In this document: piece after piece, positions 35,086 to 43,939 of the stretch
Layout of the letters: each line of letters starts with the position of its first letter
How positions within the stretch are numbered: position 1 is the stretch's first letter
Source: Bacteroidota bacterium
GTDB lineage: Bacteria > Bacteroidota > Bacteroidia > UBA7662 > CANHCV01
Direction: 5' to 3'
NCBI GenBank assembly: GCA_947501265.1
Contig: CANMVY010000002.1
Coordinates: 85,048-149,047, forward strand
Length of the DNA stretch: 64,000 nucleotides
Translations under genes and position numbers: made by a program
Notes under the pieces: model-generated
What the model was told of the DNA's origin: nothing
Database searches by the model: none
Seen by the model: only the letters and a program-made list of their open reading frames with translations

Positions 35086-36042
35086 TTACTTTTTTAGACC
35101 AATTTCCTGAAGTCTTTCATGCAAGTATTCGCCCGCTGAAATGGGTTCAAAATGTTTAGGATTTTGTGTGGTAATGCACGAATCCAAACAATCCAATCGC
35201 ATTTCGGAACGAGGATGCAAGAAGAATGGAATGGAATAACGAGGGGTTCCCCACATTTCTCGTGGCGGATTAATTACCCGATGCGTGGTTGATTTCAAAC
35301 GATTATTGGTTAATCGTTGCAACATATCTCCTACGTTGACCACCAGATGATCTGGAAGGGCGGTAACCGAAACCCATTCATTTTGTTTGTTTAAAACCTG
35401 CAAACCATCGGCAGATGCTCCCATCAATAAGGTAATGAGATTGATATCCTCGTGCTCGGCAGCGCGAACAGCATCTTTGGGATCATTTACGATGGGTCCG
35501 TAAAAAATCGGACGTAAAATGCTGTTACCATGATGGATTTTTTCATCAAAATAGTCTTCATTCAAACCAAGAAAAATAGCGATGGCGCGAAGCATGTATT
35601 TACCCGTTTTTTCAAGCAACTGGTAAGCTTCCTTCCCAACAGCGTTAAATTCTGGCAATTCGGAAACGGATACGTTTTCCGGATATTCTTGTTTGATTGG
35701 ATCAGAATCATCAACATACTGACCAAAGTGCCAAAATTCTTTTAAATCACCCACAGTTCTTCCTTTGGCATGCTCTTTTCCGAAGGAAATGTACCCTCGC
35801 TGACCGGCAATTCCAGGAATTTCATACTTCTCTTTGGTCTCAATGGGCAAAGTGAAAAATGCTTTCACCTGTTGGTAAAGGTTTTCCTCAAGAGACTCGC
35901 TAAGAAAATGATTTTTTACGGAAACGAACCCAATGTTCTCATAGGCATCGCCCAACTCGTTTACGAATTTGAGTTTACGAGCAGGATCAGTTGACAAAAA
36001 ATCAGCCAAATCTACCGATGGAATACCTTGTGGAAATGTCAT
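35086..36042 (-). CDS. Fe(II)/2-oxoglutarate oxygenase, isopenicillin N synthase-like
   Basis: The 318-residue soluble enzyme has an N-terminal DIOX_N domain (about 8-130) and a C-terminal jelly-roll. The Fe ligands lie in HEDINLITLL (His and Asp), with the second His in STTHRVINPP; the RYSIPFF motif binds the co-substrate carboxylate. Family members hydroxylate or cyclise small molecules and are common in Bacteroidota with no assigned substrate. First gene of a two-gene unit with the ChrA-like protein. A -7 box lies 20 bp before the ATG, next to the DnaA-box pair. Confidence 0.9.
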   Translation of the reverse strand: MTFPQGIPSVDLADFLSTDPARKLKFVNELGDAYENIGFVSVKNHFLSESLEENLYQQVKAFFTLPIETKEKYEIPGIAGQRGYISFGKEHAKGRTVGDLKEFWHFGQYVDDSDPIKQEYPENVSVSELPEFNAVGKEAYQLLEKTGKYMLRAIAIFLGLNEDYFDEKIHHGNSILRPIFYGPIVNDPKDAVRAAEHEDINLITLLMGASADGLQVLNKQNEWVSVTALPDHLVVNVGDMLQRLTNNRLKSTTHRVINPPREMWGTPRYSIPFFLHPRSEMRLDCLDSCITTQNPKHFEPISAGEYLHERLQEIGLKK

Positions 36043-36062
36043 AATGTTCGAATTAAGGAAAA

Positions 36063-36070
36063 CAAATTTA
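36063..36070 (-). promoter_or_regulatory. -7 element of the oxygenase gene
   Basis: On the minus strand this reads TAAATTTG, 20 bp before the ATG at 36042. The region that should contain its -33 element overlaps the left DnaA box. Confidence 0.5.
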
Positions 36071-36085
36071 TCAAATTATGCCTAA

Positions 36086-36106
36086 TTATCCACAGTTTGT
36101 GGATAA
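36086..36106. promoter_or_regulatory. Two perfect inverted DnaA boxes
   Basis: TTATCCACA (36086-36094) and its exact reverse complement TGTGGATAA (36098-36106) are separated by GTT. Degenerate boxes follow in the same gap: TTATCGACG (36160-36168) and TTATCCAAA (36170-36178). Between them lies an almost pure A/T stretch (36108-36136) bounded by CTCAAA and TTTGAG. This gap of about 150 bp lies between the divergent oxygenase and HtrA genes. It could be a replication origin, a DnaA-titrating site or a DnaA-controlled promoter. Confidence 0.6.
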
Positions 36107-36191
36107 CTCAAATTTTTAAAAAATTGGAAAAATTTTTGAGGACTTCCAACCTGAACAAATTATCGACGTTTATCCAAAAAACAGGTTTATT

Positions 36192-37637
36192 ATGGTACAA
36201 AAAAATTGGTTTATTCTCGTTGCAGCCTTAGCTGGAGGTTTGGTAGGAGCTGCAACCGTATCGTCCTTAACCTCAACTATCGAACAAAACCCGGGATCAA
36301 CTCCAACTCGATTGGTTACTTCGACGGGGAATTTGGTTGGGACACCTAGTTTTGTTGAAGCATCGGCCAATGTATTACCAACGGTAGTACACATCAAAAA
36401 CTCTCGTTCTGAGACGTTTGTAGATCCTTTCTATTTCGATCCGTTTGACTTTTTCGGTGGTGGGAATGGACTTCGACAGCAAAAACGCGATGCATCTTCC
36501 ACCGGATCTGGGGTAATTATTTCCAACGATGGCTACATTGTTACCAATAACCACGTTGTTCAAGGCGCTGAAAAAATAGAAGTAACACTGGATGACAAGC
36601 GGGTTCTAGAGGCCCAAGTTGTTGGTACCGATCCCAATACCGATTTAGCCCTCATTAAAGTTTCTGCCAATAATTTGATGGCCTGCCCATGGGGAAATTC
36701 CGATGATGTTCAAGTTGGCGAATGGGCACTAGCAGTCGGAAATCCGTTCAACCTCAATTCCACCGTTACCGCAGGCATCATTTCCGCAAAGGGACGCGAC
36801 ATCAATATTCTGAACGGCCAATCGAAAATTGAGTCATTTCTCCAAACCGATGCGGCCGTTAATCCAGGTAACTCAGGCGGGGCACTCGTAAACATGAAAG
36901 GCGAACTCATTGGAATCAATACCGCCATTGCGTCAAGAAATGGAGTTTACGAAGGATATGCGTTTGCCGTTCCTGCAAATTTGGTCAAGAAGATCGTTGA
37001 AGACCTAAAAGACTTTGGCTCGGTAAAACGAGGATATCTTGGAATAACAGTGGCCGATATCAATGAAAAATTGGCTCAAGATGAAGATTTAAAAGTGCGA
37101 CAAGGAGCCTATGTTGGTGGGTTTTCCGACAATTCTCCCGCTCGTGATGCCGGAATTAGAAAAGGCGATGTCATCATTAAAATCGATGGGAAAAGTGTAA
37201 AAAATCGCCCAACGATGATGGAAATGGTTTCCAGAAAACGTCCGGGCGAAGAAATTAATGTAACGGTAAATCGAGATGGTGAAGAAAAAACCTACTCGGT
37301 AAAATTGATGGATGAAAACGGAACCGGTAATTTGGCATCGTCCAACGAAAAAGTGGAAAGTTCCACAGAACTAGGAGCAACGTTTTCGGGAATCAATGCC
37401 GATGATAAACAGAAACTTGGCATCAACGGCGGAGTTAAAATTGTTTCGATTACCGGTGGGAAACTGAAAATGTCGGGCATCAAACCGGGCTTCATCATCA
37501 CCAAAATTCAAAACCAAAAAGTAACCGATATTAAAGACATCGATCGAATTTTGACCAACACCAAATCGGAAACAGCGCTATTGATTGAGGGGGTTTACCC
37601 TGATGGTCGACGGGCCTATTACGGCATTGGACGATAA
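36192..37637 (+). CDS. HtrA/Deg-family periplasmic serine protease
   Basis: The 481-residue protein has an N-terminal signal or signal-anchor segment (about 7-27) and a trypsin-like domain with His in NNHVVQ (about 121), Asp in NTDLALIKV (about 151) and Ser in NPGNSGGAL (about 227). Two PDZ domains follow (about 275-375 and 395-480). Do-family proteases degrade or refold misfolded envelope proteins. Monocistronic; no clear TAnnTTTG box precedes it, but the upstream gap holds DnaA boxes. It ends at a strong bidirectional terminator. Confidence 0.95.
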   Translation: MVQKNWFILVAALAGGLVGAATVSSLTSTIEQNPGSTPTRLVTSTGNLVGTPSFVEASANVLPTVVHIKNSRSETFVDPFYFDPFDFFGGGNGLRQQKRDASSTGSGVIISNDGYIVTNNHVVQGAEKIEVTLDDKRVLEAQVVGTDPNTDLALIKVSANNLMACPWGNSDDVQVGEWALAVGNPFNLNSTVTAGIISAKGRDINILNGQSKIESFLQTDAAVNPGNSGGALVNMKGELIGINTAIASRNGVYEGYAFAVPANLVKKIVEDLKDFGSVKRGYLGITVADINEKLAQDEDLKVRQGAYVGGFSDNSPARDAGIRKGDVIIKIDGKSVKNRPTMMEMVSRKRPGEEINVTVNRDGEEKTYSVKLMDENGTGNLASSNEKVESSTELGATFSGINADDKQKLGINGGVKIVSITGGKLKMSGIKPGFIITKIQNQKVTDIKDIDRILTNTKSETALLIEGVYPDGRRAYYGIGR

Positions 37638-37671
37638 AAAAATAAGGGCGATTTGATCGCCCTTATTTTTT
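37637..37671. terminator. Bidirectional terminator shared by htrA and mscS genes
   Basis: The 16-bp arms 37637-37652 and 37656-37671 are perfectly complementary around a TTG loop, with a GC core GGGCGAT/ATCGCCC and A/T flanks. The mscS stop codon (37663-37665) lies inside the right arm, so the hairpin overlaps coding sequence on that side. Confidence 0.92.
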
Positions 37672-38517
37672 TCTAAACCGATTTACAATGGCCCTATTCA
37701 AAACTCTTTTTAACTTCCGTTCTATTTCGGGCATGGATTGATCCAACGTGAATTGATATTTGCAAATCAATTCATTTCCATTGATTTCAATGATGCGCAA
37801 AGAGGTGGATCCAAAACGAATCAGTTCAGCTGAATTCTCTATCAAAGTTTGATTTAAGAATTGTTCTACATCTTCGATTTTCTCAAACTCGTCGTACCTC
37901 AATACAAATTCAAGAACCGTTTTTCGGTTCTCTAACTTGCTGTAATTAACAATCTCATGCGTAAACAAAATCGTATTGGGAAGAAAAACAACTTCATCTT
38001 CATCGGTTAACAATTGAACTGATCCCAGGGTAATATCGGTAATTCGCCCGCGGTGGTGACCGATCTTCACGTAATCATCGATCAATAGCCGATTGGAAAA
38101 AGCCAATACCATGCCGTTGATTACGTTGGAAATATAATCCTTAAAAACGATGGCAACGGCAGCAGCAGCCACACTTAAACTGGTTATCAAATCTTTCAAA
38201 TGGAGGTTGAAAAGCGACAAGAAAACCGCCAAGGCCTGAAACGAATAAACCAAGATTGAAATTTGGCGAAGACCCAAAATGAAATTCTTAGCCTTCTTTA
38301 CATCGCGTTTTCCACTTCCAAAGGAAACCAACAAAATAAATTGCTTGATAATTTCCATCAATACCACCAATTGCACCATCACTAAGGATAATCGCAAGGT
38401 GTAACTCCACTGTTCTTTTACCGAGAATAAGGGTTTGAGCCAGAAAATCCCGACACCAATAGATAAAAAAAGGAGGATGATCCCCATTCTCCTTGTATTG
38501 CTTTGTCGTAATGCCAT
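37663..38517 (-). CDS. MscS-family mechanosensitive channel
   Basis: The protein of about 284 residues has roughly three to four helices (about 12-125), the pore-lining signature AAAVAIVFKDYISNVINGM (about 119-137) and the following beta domain with DDYVKIGHHRGRITDITL. Such channels open on hypo-osmotic shock to release solutes. I chose ATG 38517; the alternative TTG at 38523 lies within a -7 box. The stop sits inside the terminator stem shared with htrA. It follows arginine decarboxylase closely. Confidence 0.92.
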   Translation of the reverse strand: MALRQSNTRRMGIILLFLSIGVGIFWLKPLFSVKEQWSYTLRLSLVMVQLVVLMEIIKQFILLVSFGSGKRDVKKAKNFILGLRQISILVYSFQALAVFLSLFNLHLKDLITSLSVAAAAVAIVFKDYISNVINGMVLAFSNRLLIDDYVKIGHHRGRITDITLGSVQLLTDEDEVVFLPNTILFTHEIVNYSKLENRKTVLEFVLRYDEFEKIEDVEQFLNQTLIENSAELIRFGSTSLRIIEINGNELICKYQFTLDQSMPEIERKLKRVLNRAIVNRFRKK

Positions 38518-38520
38518 GCT

Positions 38521-38528
38521 CAAATTTA
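38521..38528 (-). promoter_or_regulatory. Candidate -7 element of mscS, overlapping the upstream stop codon
   Basis: On the minus strand TAAATTTG begins with the TAA stop of the arginine decarboxylase gene and is followed by AGC and the mscS ATG. It may allow mscS to be transcribed alone as a leaderless mRNA. Confidence 0.4.
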
Positions 38529-39920
38529 CGTATAACCGAGAATTTTTAACATGGATTTGTACGATTGTTCTTTCGCAAAAAGTTTAGTGAAGTACTCACC
38601 GTTCTCATCACAATCAATAATCACATGTTTGGGTGCTGGAGTTAAACAGTGTTGAATACCTCCATATCCACCAATGCTTTCTTGGTATGCGCCTGTATGG
38701 AAAAATCCAATGTATTGGGGGCGTTCTTTGTCGTAAGTCGGCAAATAAATGGCATTTTGATGGGCTTCAGCATTGTAAAAATCGTCGCTATCGCACGTTA
38801 ATCCTCCCAACAAAACCCTTTCGTATTCGCGTTCCCAATTGTTCAACGCCATCATGATAAAACGCTTATTGATGGCCCAAGAATCGGGTAACGTTGTCAT
38901 AAAAGAAGAATCAATTAAATTCCATTTTTCACGATCGTTCTGCTTTTTCTGATCGATAATCTCGAATAAAACGGCACCGCTTTCACCAACGGTAAACGAA
39001 CCAAATTCCGTGAAAATATCCGGTTCCTTCACCCCAGAATTGTTGCACATGGACTTCACCTGAGCAATGATTTCTTCTGCCATGTACTCGTAATCGTAAT
39101 CAAATGTCAACGAATCTTTGATGGGAAATCCACCGCCGATGTTCAGGCTATCCAAAGTTGGACAAATTCGCTTCAATGCACAATAAACGTTCACACACTT
39201 GCTCAATTCATTCCAATAATAGGCAGTGTCGCGAATTCCGGTATTGATGAAAAAGTGGAGCATTTTCAGCTCCATTTTTGGGTTATCTTGAAGATTCTTG
39301 ATGAAAAATGGAACAATATCCTTGTATCCCATTCCCAAACGCGAGGTGTAGAACTCAAATTTCGGCTCTTCTTCCGCTGCAATTCGAATTCCAACTTTCA
39401 CGGTAGAGTTCGTCATTTCATTCAAAGCAGCCATTTCAGTAGGATTATCCAACACACAAACCAGGTTTTCAAATCCGTTATCGACCATTCGAACAATGTT
39501 TTCGATGTACTGCGGACGTTTGTAACCATTGCAAATGATGAACTTGTCTTTGGTAACTTTTCCAGCATTGTACATCTCTTCGATGATATTGATATCAAAG
39601 GCAGAAGACGTTTCCAAATGGATATCATTTTTCAAAGCCTCTTCTATAACAAAGCTAAAATGACTTGATTTTGTGCAATAGCAATAGTTGTACTTTCCAT
39701 CATACAACGACTTCGCCATGGCTACAGCAAAGATCTTTTTGGCCTTTTGAATTTGATGGGAAATCTTTGGAAGGTATGATATCTTTAACGGGGTACCGTA
39801 TTGTTTAATGACATCCATCATCGGTATATCGTGAAAATAAAGCTCATTATCAATGACTTTAAACTCCTCGGTAGGAAAATCGAACGTTTGTTCAATTAGG
39901 TCGATGTACTTATTCCTCAT
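38526..39920 (-). CDS. Arginine decarboxylase, PLP-dependent
   Basis: The 464-residue protein is a fold III (alanine racemase/ODC-like) PLP decarboxylase. The PLP lysine is in YCTKSSHFSFV (about K83), the phosphate-binding part in SLNIGGGFPI (about 262-271), and the C-terminal barrel carries GLTCDSDDFYN. It best matches the short arginine decarboxylases of Bacteroidota, which make agmatine for polyamine synthesis. No agmatinase or spermidine synthase gene is adjacent. A -7 box lies 18 bp before the ATG. Confidence 0.87.
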   Translation of the reverse strand: MRNKYIDLIEQTFDFPTEEFKVIDNELYFHDIPMMDVIKQYGTPLKISYLPKISHQIQKAKKIFAVAMAKSLYDGKYNYCYCTKSSHFSFVIEEALKNDIHLETSSAFDINIIEEMYNAGKVTKDKFIICNGYKRPQYIENIVRMVDNGFENLVCVLDNPTEMAALNEMTNSTVKVGIRIAAEEEPKFEFYTSRLGMGYKDIVPFFIKNLQDNPKMELKMLHFFINTGIRDTAYYWNELSKCVNVYCALKRICPTLDSLNIGGGFPIKDSLTFDYDYEYMAEEIIAQVKSMCNNSGVKEPDIFTEFGSFTVGESGAVLFEIIDQKKQNDREKWNLIDSSFMTTLPDSWAINKRFIMMALNNWEREYERVLLGGLTCDSDDFYNAEAHQNAIYLPTYDKERPQYIGFFHTGAYQESIGGYGGIQHCLTPAPKHVIIDCDENGEYFTKLFAKEQSYKSMLKILGYT

Positions 39921-39938
39921 GACTTCAAATTAGGTTTG

Positions 39939-39946
39939 CAAAAATA
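39939..39946 (-). promoter_or_regulatory. -7 element of the arginine decarboxylase gene
   Basis: On the minus strand this reads TATTTTTG, 18 bp upstream of the ATG at 39920. The -33 region is not clear. Confidence 0.5.
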
Positions 39947-40028
39947 CACGACTAATTTAAATTATCAAGTTAAAAGAAATCCGCGTCAGTTGGATTACAA
40001 AAAATTAACCAAACCAACTTCATCAAAT

Positions 40029-41288
40029 TCACTCTTCTACAAAATCCAAATCCCTACCAAAGGTTTCTTTTAAATACCAAGTACCGGCAATGGCCAAGGC
40101 AAAACATACGATCCCAACCAAGTAAGCAGCGTGATAGGAAGTCCAAACATGAGAAAGAGCCACGAAAGACATGGTAATTGGAAGTACACCTCCGCGCACA
40201 AAATTGGGAGCAGTAGTGGTAACCGTTGCGCGGATATTTGTTCCAAATTGTTCTGAGGCAAGTGAAACAAATAGGGCCCAATAACCGGTTACAAACCCAA
40301 GTGCAAAAGACAACCACTGAAACGCAGCCAATGAAATCCCTTGAACTTCAAGGAAAACAAAACTCAATACTGCACAAGAAATTAAGTAAATGAAGATTAC
40401 TTTTCGACGGGAGCGCATCCATTGACTCAATAAACCACTAACTAAATCACCTACACTTAACCCAATATAACAGAAAATAACCGCAATGCCTCGTATTTCA
40501 TTTTGATGGGCAACCTCACCTGGACGAAGAAGAGAATGAAAATCAAGGCTTGAAAATTTAATTAGTATTCCCACAACAAACCAAACTGGAAGTCCAATTA
40601 ATACGCAAGCAAGGTAGCGGAGTGCTCGTTCTTTGGTTTTAAAGATGAGGAAAAAACTCCCCTTTTTAAGATTATCCTTCTCTTTTACTTGATTGAACAT
40701 TTCCGAATCGAAGGTGCCAACGCGAAGAAAAAGCAAGGATAATCCTAAAATACCTCCAATTAAATAGGCCTCCTGCCAAGGATGCAGCCCAAAAACATCG
40801 AAATGATTCCGACTAACGAGGGCTGCAACAACGGCGCCCAATGCACCCATTGTTGCGATGATCATGGTTCCAATTCCGCGCTTTTCCTTATCGAACGACT
40901 CCGAAACCATGGTAATTCCTGCACCTAATTCTCCTGCTAAACCAATGCCTGCCAACAAACGAATCCACTCGTATTGGGTAATGTTCGTAACGAAGGCATT
41001 GGCAATATTGGCTAAAGAATACAATAAAATACTCCCAAACAACACCGACTTTCGCCCTTTTTTGTCACCCCAAATCCCCCAAAGCAATCCACCAATTAAC
41101 ATCCCAACCATTTGCCAATTGAACAACGAAACGTCGTACTTCTTCAAAAGAGCCTCATCGGTAATCCCAATGCCTTTTAAACTAGCAGTTGAAATGATAT
41201 TGAATAATTGGAGATCATAAATATCAACGAAGTAACCCAAGGAAGCTACCAATATGAGCATTCCCTTTCCTTTGAAAATTTGGTTCAT
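40029..41288 (-). CDS. MFS transporter, sugar/organic-anion type
   Basis: The protein of about 419 residues has twelve predicted helices and the MFS loop motifs GDKKGRKS (between helices 2 and 3, about 75-82) and RSRRK in the equivalent loop of the second half. The start GYFVDIYDLQLFNII is typical of members related to sialate, niacin or sugar carriers. The substrate cannot be assigned. I chose ATG 41288; the TTG at 41294 is in frame but lies inside a -7-like box. It follows ribF but may have its own promoter. Confidence 0.88.
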   Translation of the reverse strand: MNQIFKGKGMLILVASLGYFVDIYDLQLFNIISTASLKGIGITDEALLKKYDVSLFNWQMVGMLIGGLLWGIWGDKKGRKSVLFGSILLYSLANIANAFVTNITQYEWIRLLAGIGLAGELGAGITMVSESFDKEKRGIGTMIIATMGALGAVVAALVSRNHFDVFGLHPWQEAYLIGGILGLSLLFLRVGTFDSEMFNQVKEKDNLKKGSFFLIFKTKERALRYLACVLIGLPVWFVVGILIKFSSLDFHSLLRPGEVAHQNEIRGIAVIFCYIGLSVGDLVSGLLSQWMRSRRKVIFIYLISCAVLSFVFLEVQGISLAAFQWLSFALGFVTGYWALFVSLASEQFGTNIRATVTTTAPNFVRGGVLPITMSFVALSHVWTSYHAAYLVGIVCFALAIAGTWYLKETFGRDLDFVEE

Positions 41289-41291
41289 CCC

Positions 41292-41299
41292 CAAATTTA
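41292..41299 (-). promoter_or_regulatory. Candidate -7 element of the MFS gene, overlapping the ribF stop
   Basis: On the minus strand TAAATTTG starts with the ribF stop codon TAA and is followed by GGG and the ATG. The arrangement is the same as at mscS. Confidence 0.38.
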
Positions 41300-42241
41300 A
41301 GCAACAAAATTTTGCTTAGCGAAAAATTCGATAACGTTCTTCTTGTCGTTTTGTAGCAGAGGAATCAAGTCGGTTAGTGATTTAACATCTTGATCATCGC
41401 GAATAAATGCATGCATGAAGATTTTAACTTCCTCCCCATAAATTTCTCGATCAAAATCAAAAATATTTACCTCAATGCGCTTCTCAAGTCCGTCCAATCC
41501 ATTCCGAAAACCAATGTAGAGCATTCCAAAGTACGTTTCTTGTGGATTAATAACCACTTCTACTGCATAAATTCCAACCTTAGGAATCAGCTTTTGAGGA
41601 TGGTCCAACTGAATATTTGCGGTTGGGAATCCGATGGTTCTACCCCATTGGTTTCCGTGAACCACCGTACCAGTAAGTGGGTAATTTCTGCCCAAAAGGG
41701 CATTCGCTTCTTGAATTTTGCCATCGCGAAGAGCCTCTCGAATTCGGGTAGAACTGATCGCGATGGTCTCTTCTTCCAATACCGGAATCTGCAATACTTC
41801 AAAACTGGAATGAAACTGCTTCAACAATTGAACATCTCCTCCCCTATTTTTTCCGAATCGATGATCGTAACCGATGCAAACAAATTGCGCATTCAGGTTT
41901 TCGATGATCACTTCCTGAACAAATCGAGACGCTTCAAAATCAAAAATCCCAGGAACTTGATCCAAGTAGTAAACCTCATCTATTCCTACTTCCTCAAAAA
42001 CATTCAACTTCTCCTTAGCAGTTTGAAGAATTTCTATTCCCTTTGCGGTTGGATTAATCAATAATCGTGGGTGATTTGAAAACGTTAAAATGGCAGACTT
42101 CAACCCTCTTTGACGAGCTTTCTCAACAACCTTTTTTAAAATCGACAAATGTCCTTTATGAACTCCATCGAAGGATCCAATGGTCAATGCCAAAGGTTGA
42201 TCCTTCTTAACTTCCAACCAATTGAAATCAAAGATTTTCAT
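41297..42241 (-). CDS. ribF: Bifunctional riboflavin kinase / FMN adenylyltransferase
   Basis: The 314-residue protein has an N-terminal adenylyltransferase domain with TIGSFDGVHKGHLSIL (about 21-36) and GYDHRFGKNRGGDV (about 120-133). A C-terminal flavokinase domain follows, with GNQWGRTIGFPTANIQLDHP (about 195-214). It makes FMN and then FAD from riboflavin. It overlaps truB by 14 bp, the usual order in this phylum (uppP-truB-ribF). Confidence 0.96.
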   Translation of the reverse strand: MKIFDFNWLEVKKDQPLALTIGSFDGVHKGHLSILKKVVEKARQRGLKSAILTFSNHPRLLINPTAKGIEILQTAKEKLNVFEEVGIDEVYYLDQVPGIFDFEASRFVQEVIIENLNAQFVCIGYDHRFGKNRGGDVQLLKQFHSSFEVLQIPVLEEETIAISSTRIREALRDGKIQEANALLGRNYPLTGTVVHGNQWGRTIGFPTANIQLDHPQKLIPKVGIYAVEVVINPQETYFGMLYIGFRNGLDGLEKRIEVNIFDFDREIYGEEVKIFMHAFIRDDQDVKSLTDLIPLLQNDKKNVIEFFAKQNFVA

Positions 42242-42959
42242 GGGAGGCTTTATCTTTTCGCTCTTCCAAAAGGCTGACCAACTCTTCTAAATTCCAAGCA
42301 TCATCCACATGAAAGTTGCCGATTTTGGTTCGTCTCAACCCTGCCAACACACCACCACAGCCCAATTCTTGGCCTAAATCGTGGGCCAAACTTCGAATAT
42401 AGGTTCCTTTACTGCAAACGATTCTAAAGTGTAAATTGGGGAAATCAAAACGAGTAATTTCAAATGTTTCAACCGTAACATTTCGTTTCTTCAGTTCTTG
42501 AGCTTCCCCTTTTCGAGCTAAATCATAACTTCTTTTCCCATCTACCTTGATGGCAGAAAAAACGGGAGGAACTTGTTCAATTTCACCCAAAAAATGATTT
42601 TCAATGACACTCAGAACTTCGGACTCTTGAATATGCTGGTAATCGCGGTATTCAGAAGGTTCCGTTTCATAATCGTAGGAAGGCGTGATTACGCCCAATT
42701 GAATCACACCGGTATATTCTTTGATTTGCCCCATGTAGGACTCAATTTCTTTGGTTTTCTTTCCCGTGCAAATGATTAAAAGTCCGGTAGCTAACGGATC
42801 CAACGTACCCGCATGTCCAATTTTCTTAGCCGGTTTGATTCGGTATTTGAGTTTGGCCACCACATTGAAGGACGTCCAATTCAAAGGTTTGTCCACCAGC
42901 AAGACCTCACCGGCAGCAAAATCAAAAGTTAATCCACGAAGTTCAGTTGTATTCCCCAT
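42228..42959 (-). CDS. truB: tRNA pseudouridine-55 synthase
   Basis: The 243-residue enzyme has the TruB catalytic motif [14 protein letters not shown] with the nucleophilic Asp at 54, and the conserved KxxxY..G segments further on. It makes pseudouridine 55 in the T-loop of tRNAs. No C-terminal PUA domain of the long E. coli type is visible. The start overlaps the end of uppP by 31 bp. Confidence 0.96.
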   Translation of the reverse strand: MGNTTELRGLTFDFAAGEVLLVDKPLNWTSFNVVAKLKYRIKPAKKIGHAGTLDPLATGLLIICTGKKTKEIESYMGQIKEYTGVIQLGVITPSYDYETEPSEYRDYQHIQESEVLSVIENHFLGEIEQVPPVFSAIKVDGKRSYDLARKGEAQELKKRNVTVETFEITRFDFPNLHFRIVCSKGTYIRSLAHDLGQELGCGGVLAGLRRTKIGNFHVDDAWNLEELVSLLEERKDKASHENL

Positions 42960-43741
42960 TGCAACATGAGCAGAATTGCTGCTCCAATAATAATTCGATA
43001 AATCCCAAAAGCTCTGAAACCGTACTTGTTTAATATTCCAATGAAGGTTTTAATAGCAATAAGTCCCACCACAAAGGCAACCGCATTTCCAATCAATAAT
43101 TCTTGCACATGATCGGTAATGAGTTGGGGAGAAATTTTATAAAGGTCGTACCCTTTTTTGGCTGTGGCACCCAACATGGTTGGAACTGCCAGAAAAAAAG
43201 AAAATTCGGCGGCTTGTTTGCGATTGAATGGGCCAATCATTCCTCCAATAATGGTAGCTGCGGAACGTGAAACACCAGGAATCATGGCAATGCATTGAAA
43301 CAAACCAATCAGAACAGCATGTCCGAATCCCATTTTTTCGGGATTCAATTCCTCTCTGCCTTCCAACTTCCAAGGAAGCATCATTTTATCAAAGAAGAAA
43401 AGAATAACTCCTCCAATCACCAAAGCCCAAGCTACCACAGAAACATCTCCGAGCATGGCATCGATGGCATCTCCAAAAATTAAACCGATAACAGCTGCCG
43501 GAAAAAATGCGGCAAGTAGTTTCCAATAAAAATTAAACGATTGAAAAAACCGTTTAAAGTAAAGCACAACTACCGAAAGGATGGCTCCTAACTGAATAAT
43601 GACCATGTAGGCCTTCAAAAAATCAGTACTAGGAATTCCCAACAAATGCTGGGTGATGATCATGTGCCCCGTAGAAGAAACCGGAAGAAACTCCGTTAAT
43701 CCTTCAACAATTGCAATGACAACCGCCTGAAAATTGGTCAT
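42929..43741 (-). CDS. uppP: Undecaprenyl-diphosphatase UppP (BacA)
   Basis: The 270-residue membrane enzyme has both BacA signatures, [17 protein letters not shown] (about 13-29) and [14 protein letters not shown] (about 158-171), in about eight helices. It dephosphorylates undecaprenyl pyrophosphate so the carrier can return to peptidoglycan and polysaccharide synthesis. It overlaps the DUF3098 gene by ATGA and belongs to the ftsX cell-envelope operon. Confidence 0.96.
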   Translation of the reverse strand: MTNFQAVVIAIVEGLTEFLPVSSTGHMIITQHLLGIPSTDFLKAYMVIIQLGAILSVVVLYFKRFFQSFNFYWKLLAAFFPAAVIGLIFGDAIDAMLGDVSVVAWALVIGGVILFFFDKMMLPWKLEGREELNPEKMGFGHAVLIGLFQCIAMIPGVSRSAATIIGGMIGPFNRKQAAEFSFFLAVPTMLGATAKKGYDLYKISPQLITDHVQELLIGNAVAFVVGLIAIKTFIGILNKYGFRAFGIYRIIIGAAILLMLQWGIQLNFVD

Positions 43742-43935
43742 TTAGACTCTTTTTTTCGGTACATGATGGCGAAACCATTCACCACAAAACCCAAAATGAG
43801 AAGAATGGGTGCTACAACGGTTTTGGAGGTGCCGTAGATATCTTCTTTTCCACTCATCATAAAAAATCCGATGGCCAAGATGGCACAACCAATGCCCATG
43901 ATGATGTAGTTCATTTTTCCGAAATAGTGATTCAT
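43738..43935 (-). CDS. DUF3098 small membrane protein
   Basis: This 65-residue protein has two helices (about 8-26 and 40-58) joined by a short loop, with a charged C-terminus. It is typical of DUF3098, which in Bacteroidota lies between ftsX and uppP. Function unknown; the fixed position suggests a role with FtsX or in undecaprenyl phosphate recycling. The stop overlaps uppP by ATGA. Confidence 0.88.
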   Translation of the reverse strand: MNHYFGKMNYIIMGIGCAILAIGFFMMSGKEDIYGTSKTVVAPILLILGFVVNGFAIMYRKKESK

Positions 43936-43939
43936 AGTT

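Noticed and set aside
41390-42064. 224-codon plus-strand frame opposite ribF
   Set aside because: Antisense to an intact ribF, with no start signals or recognisable domain.
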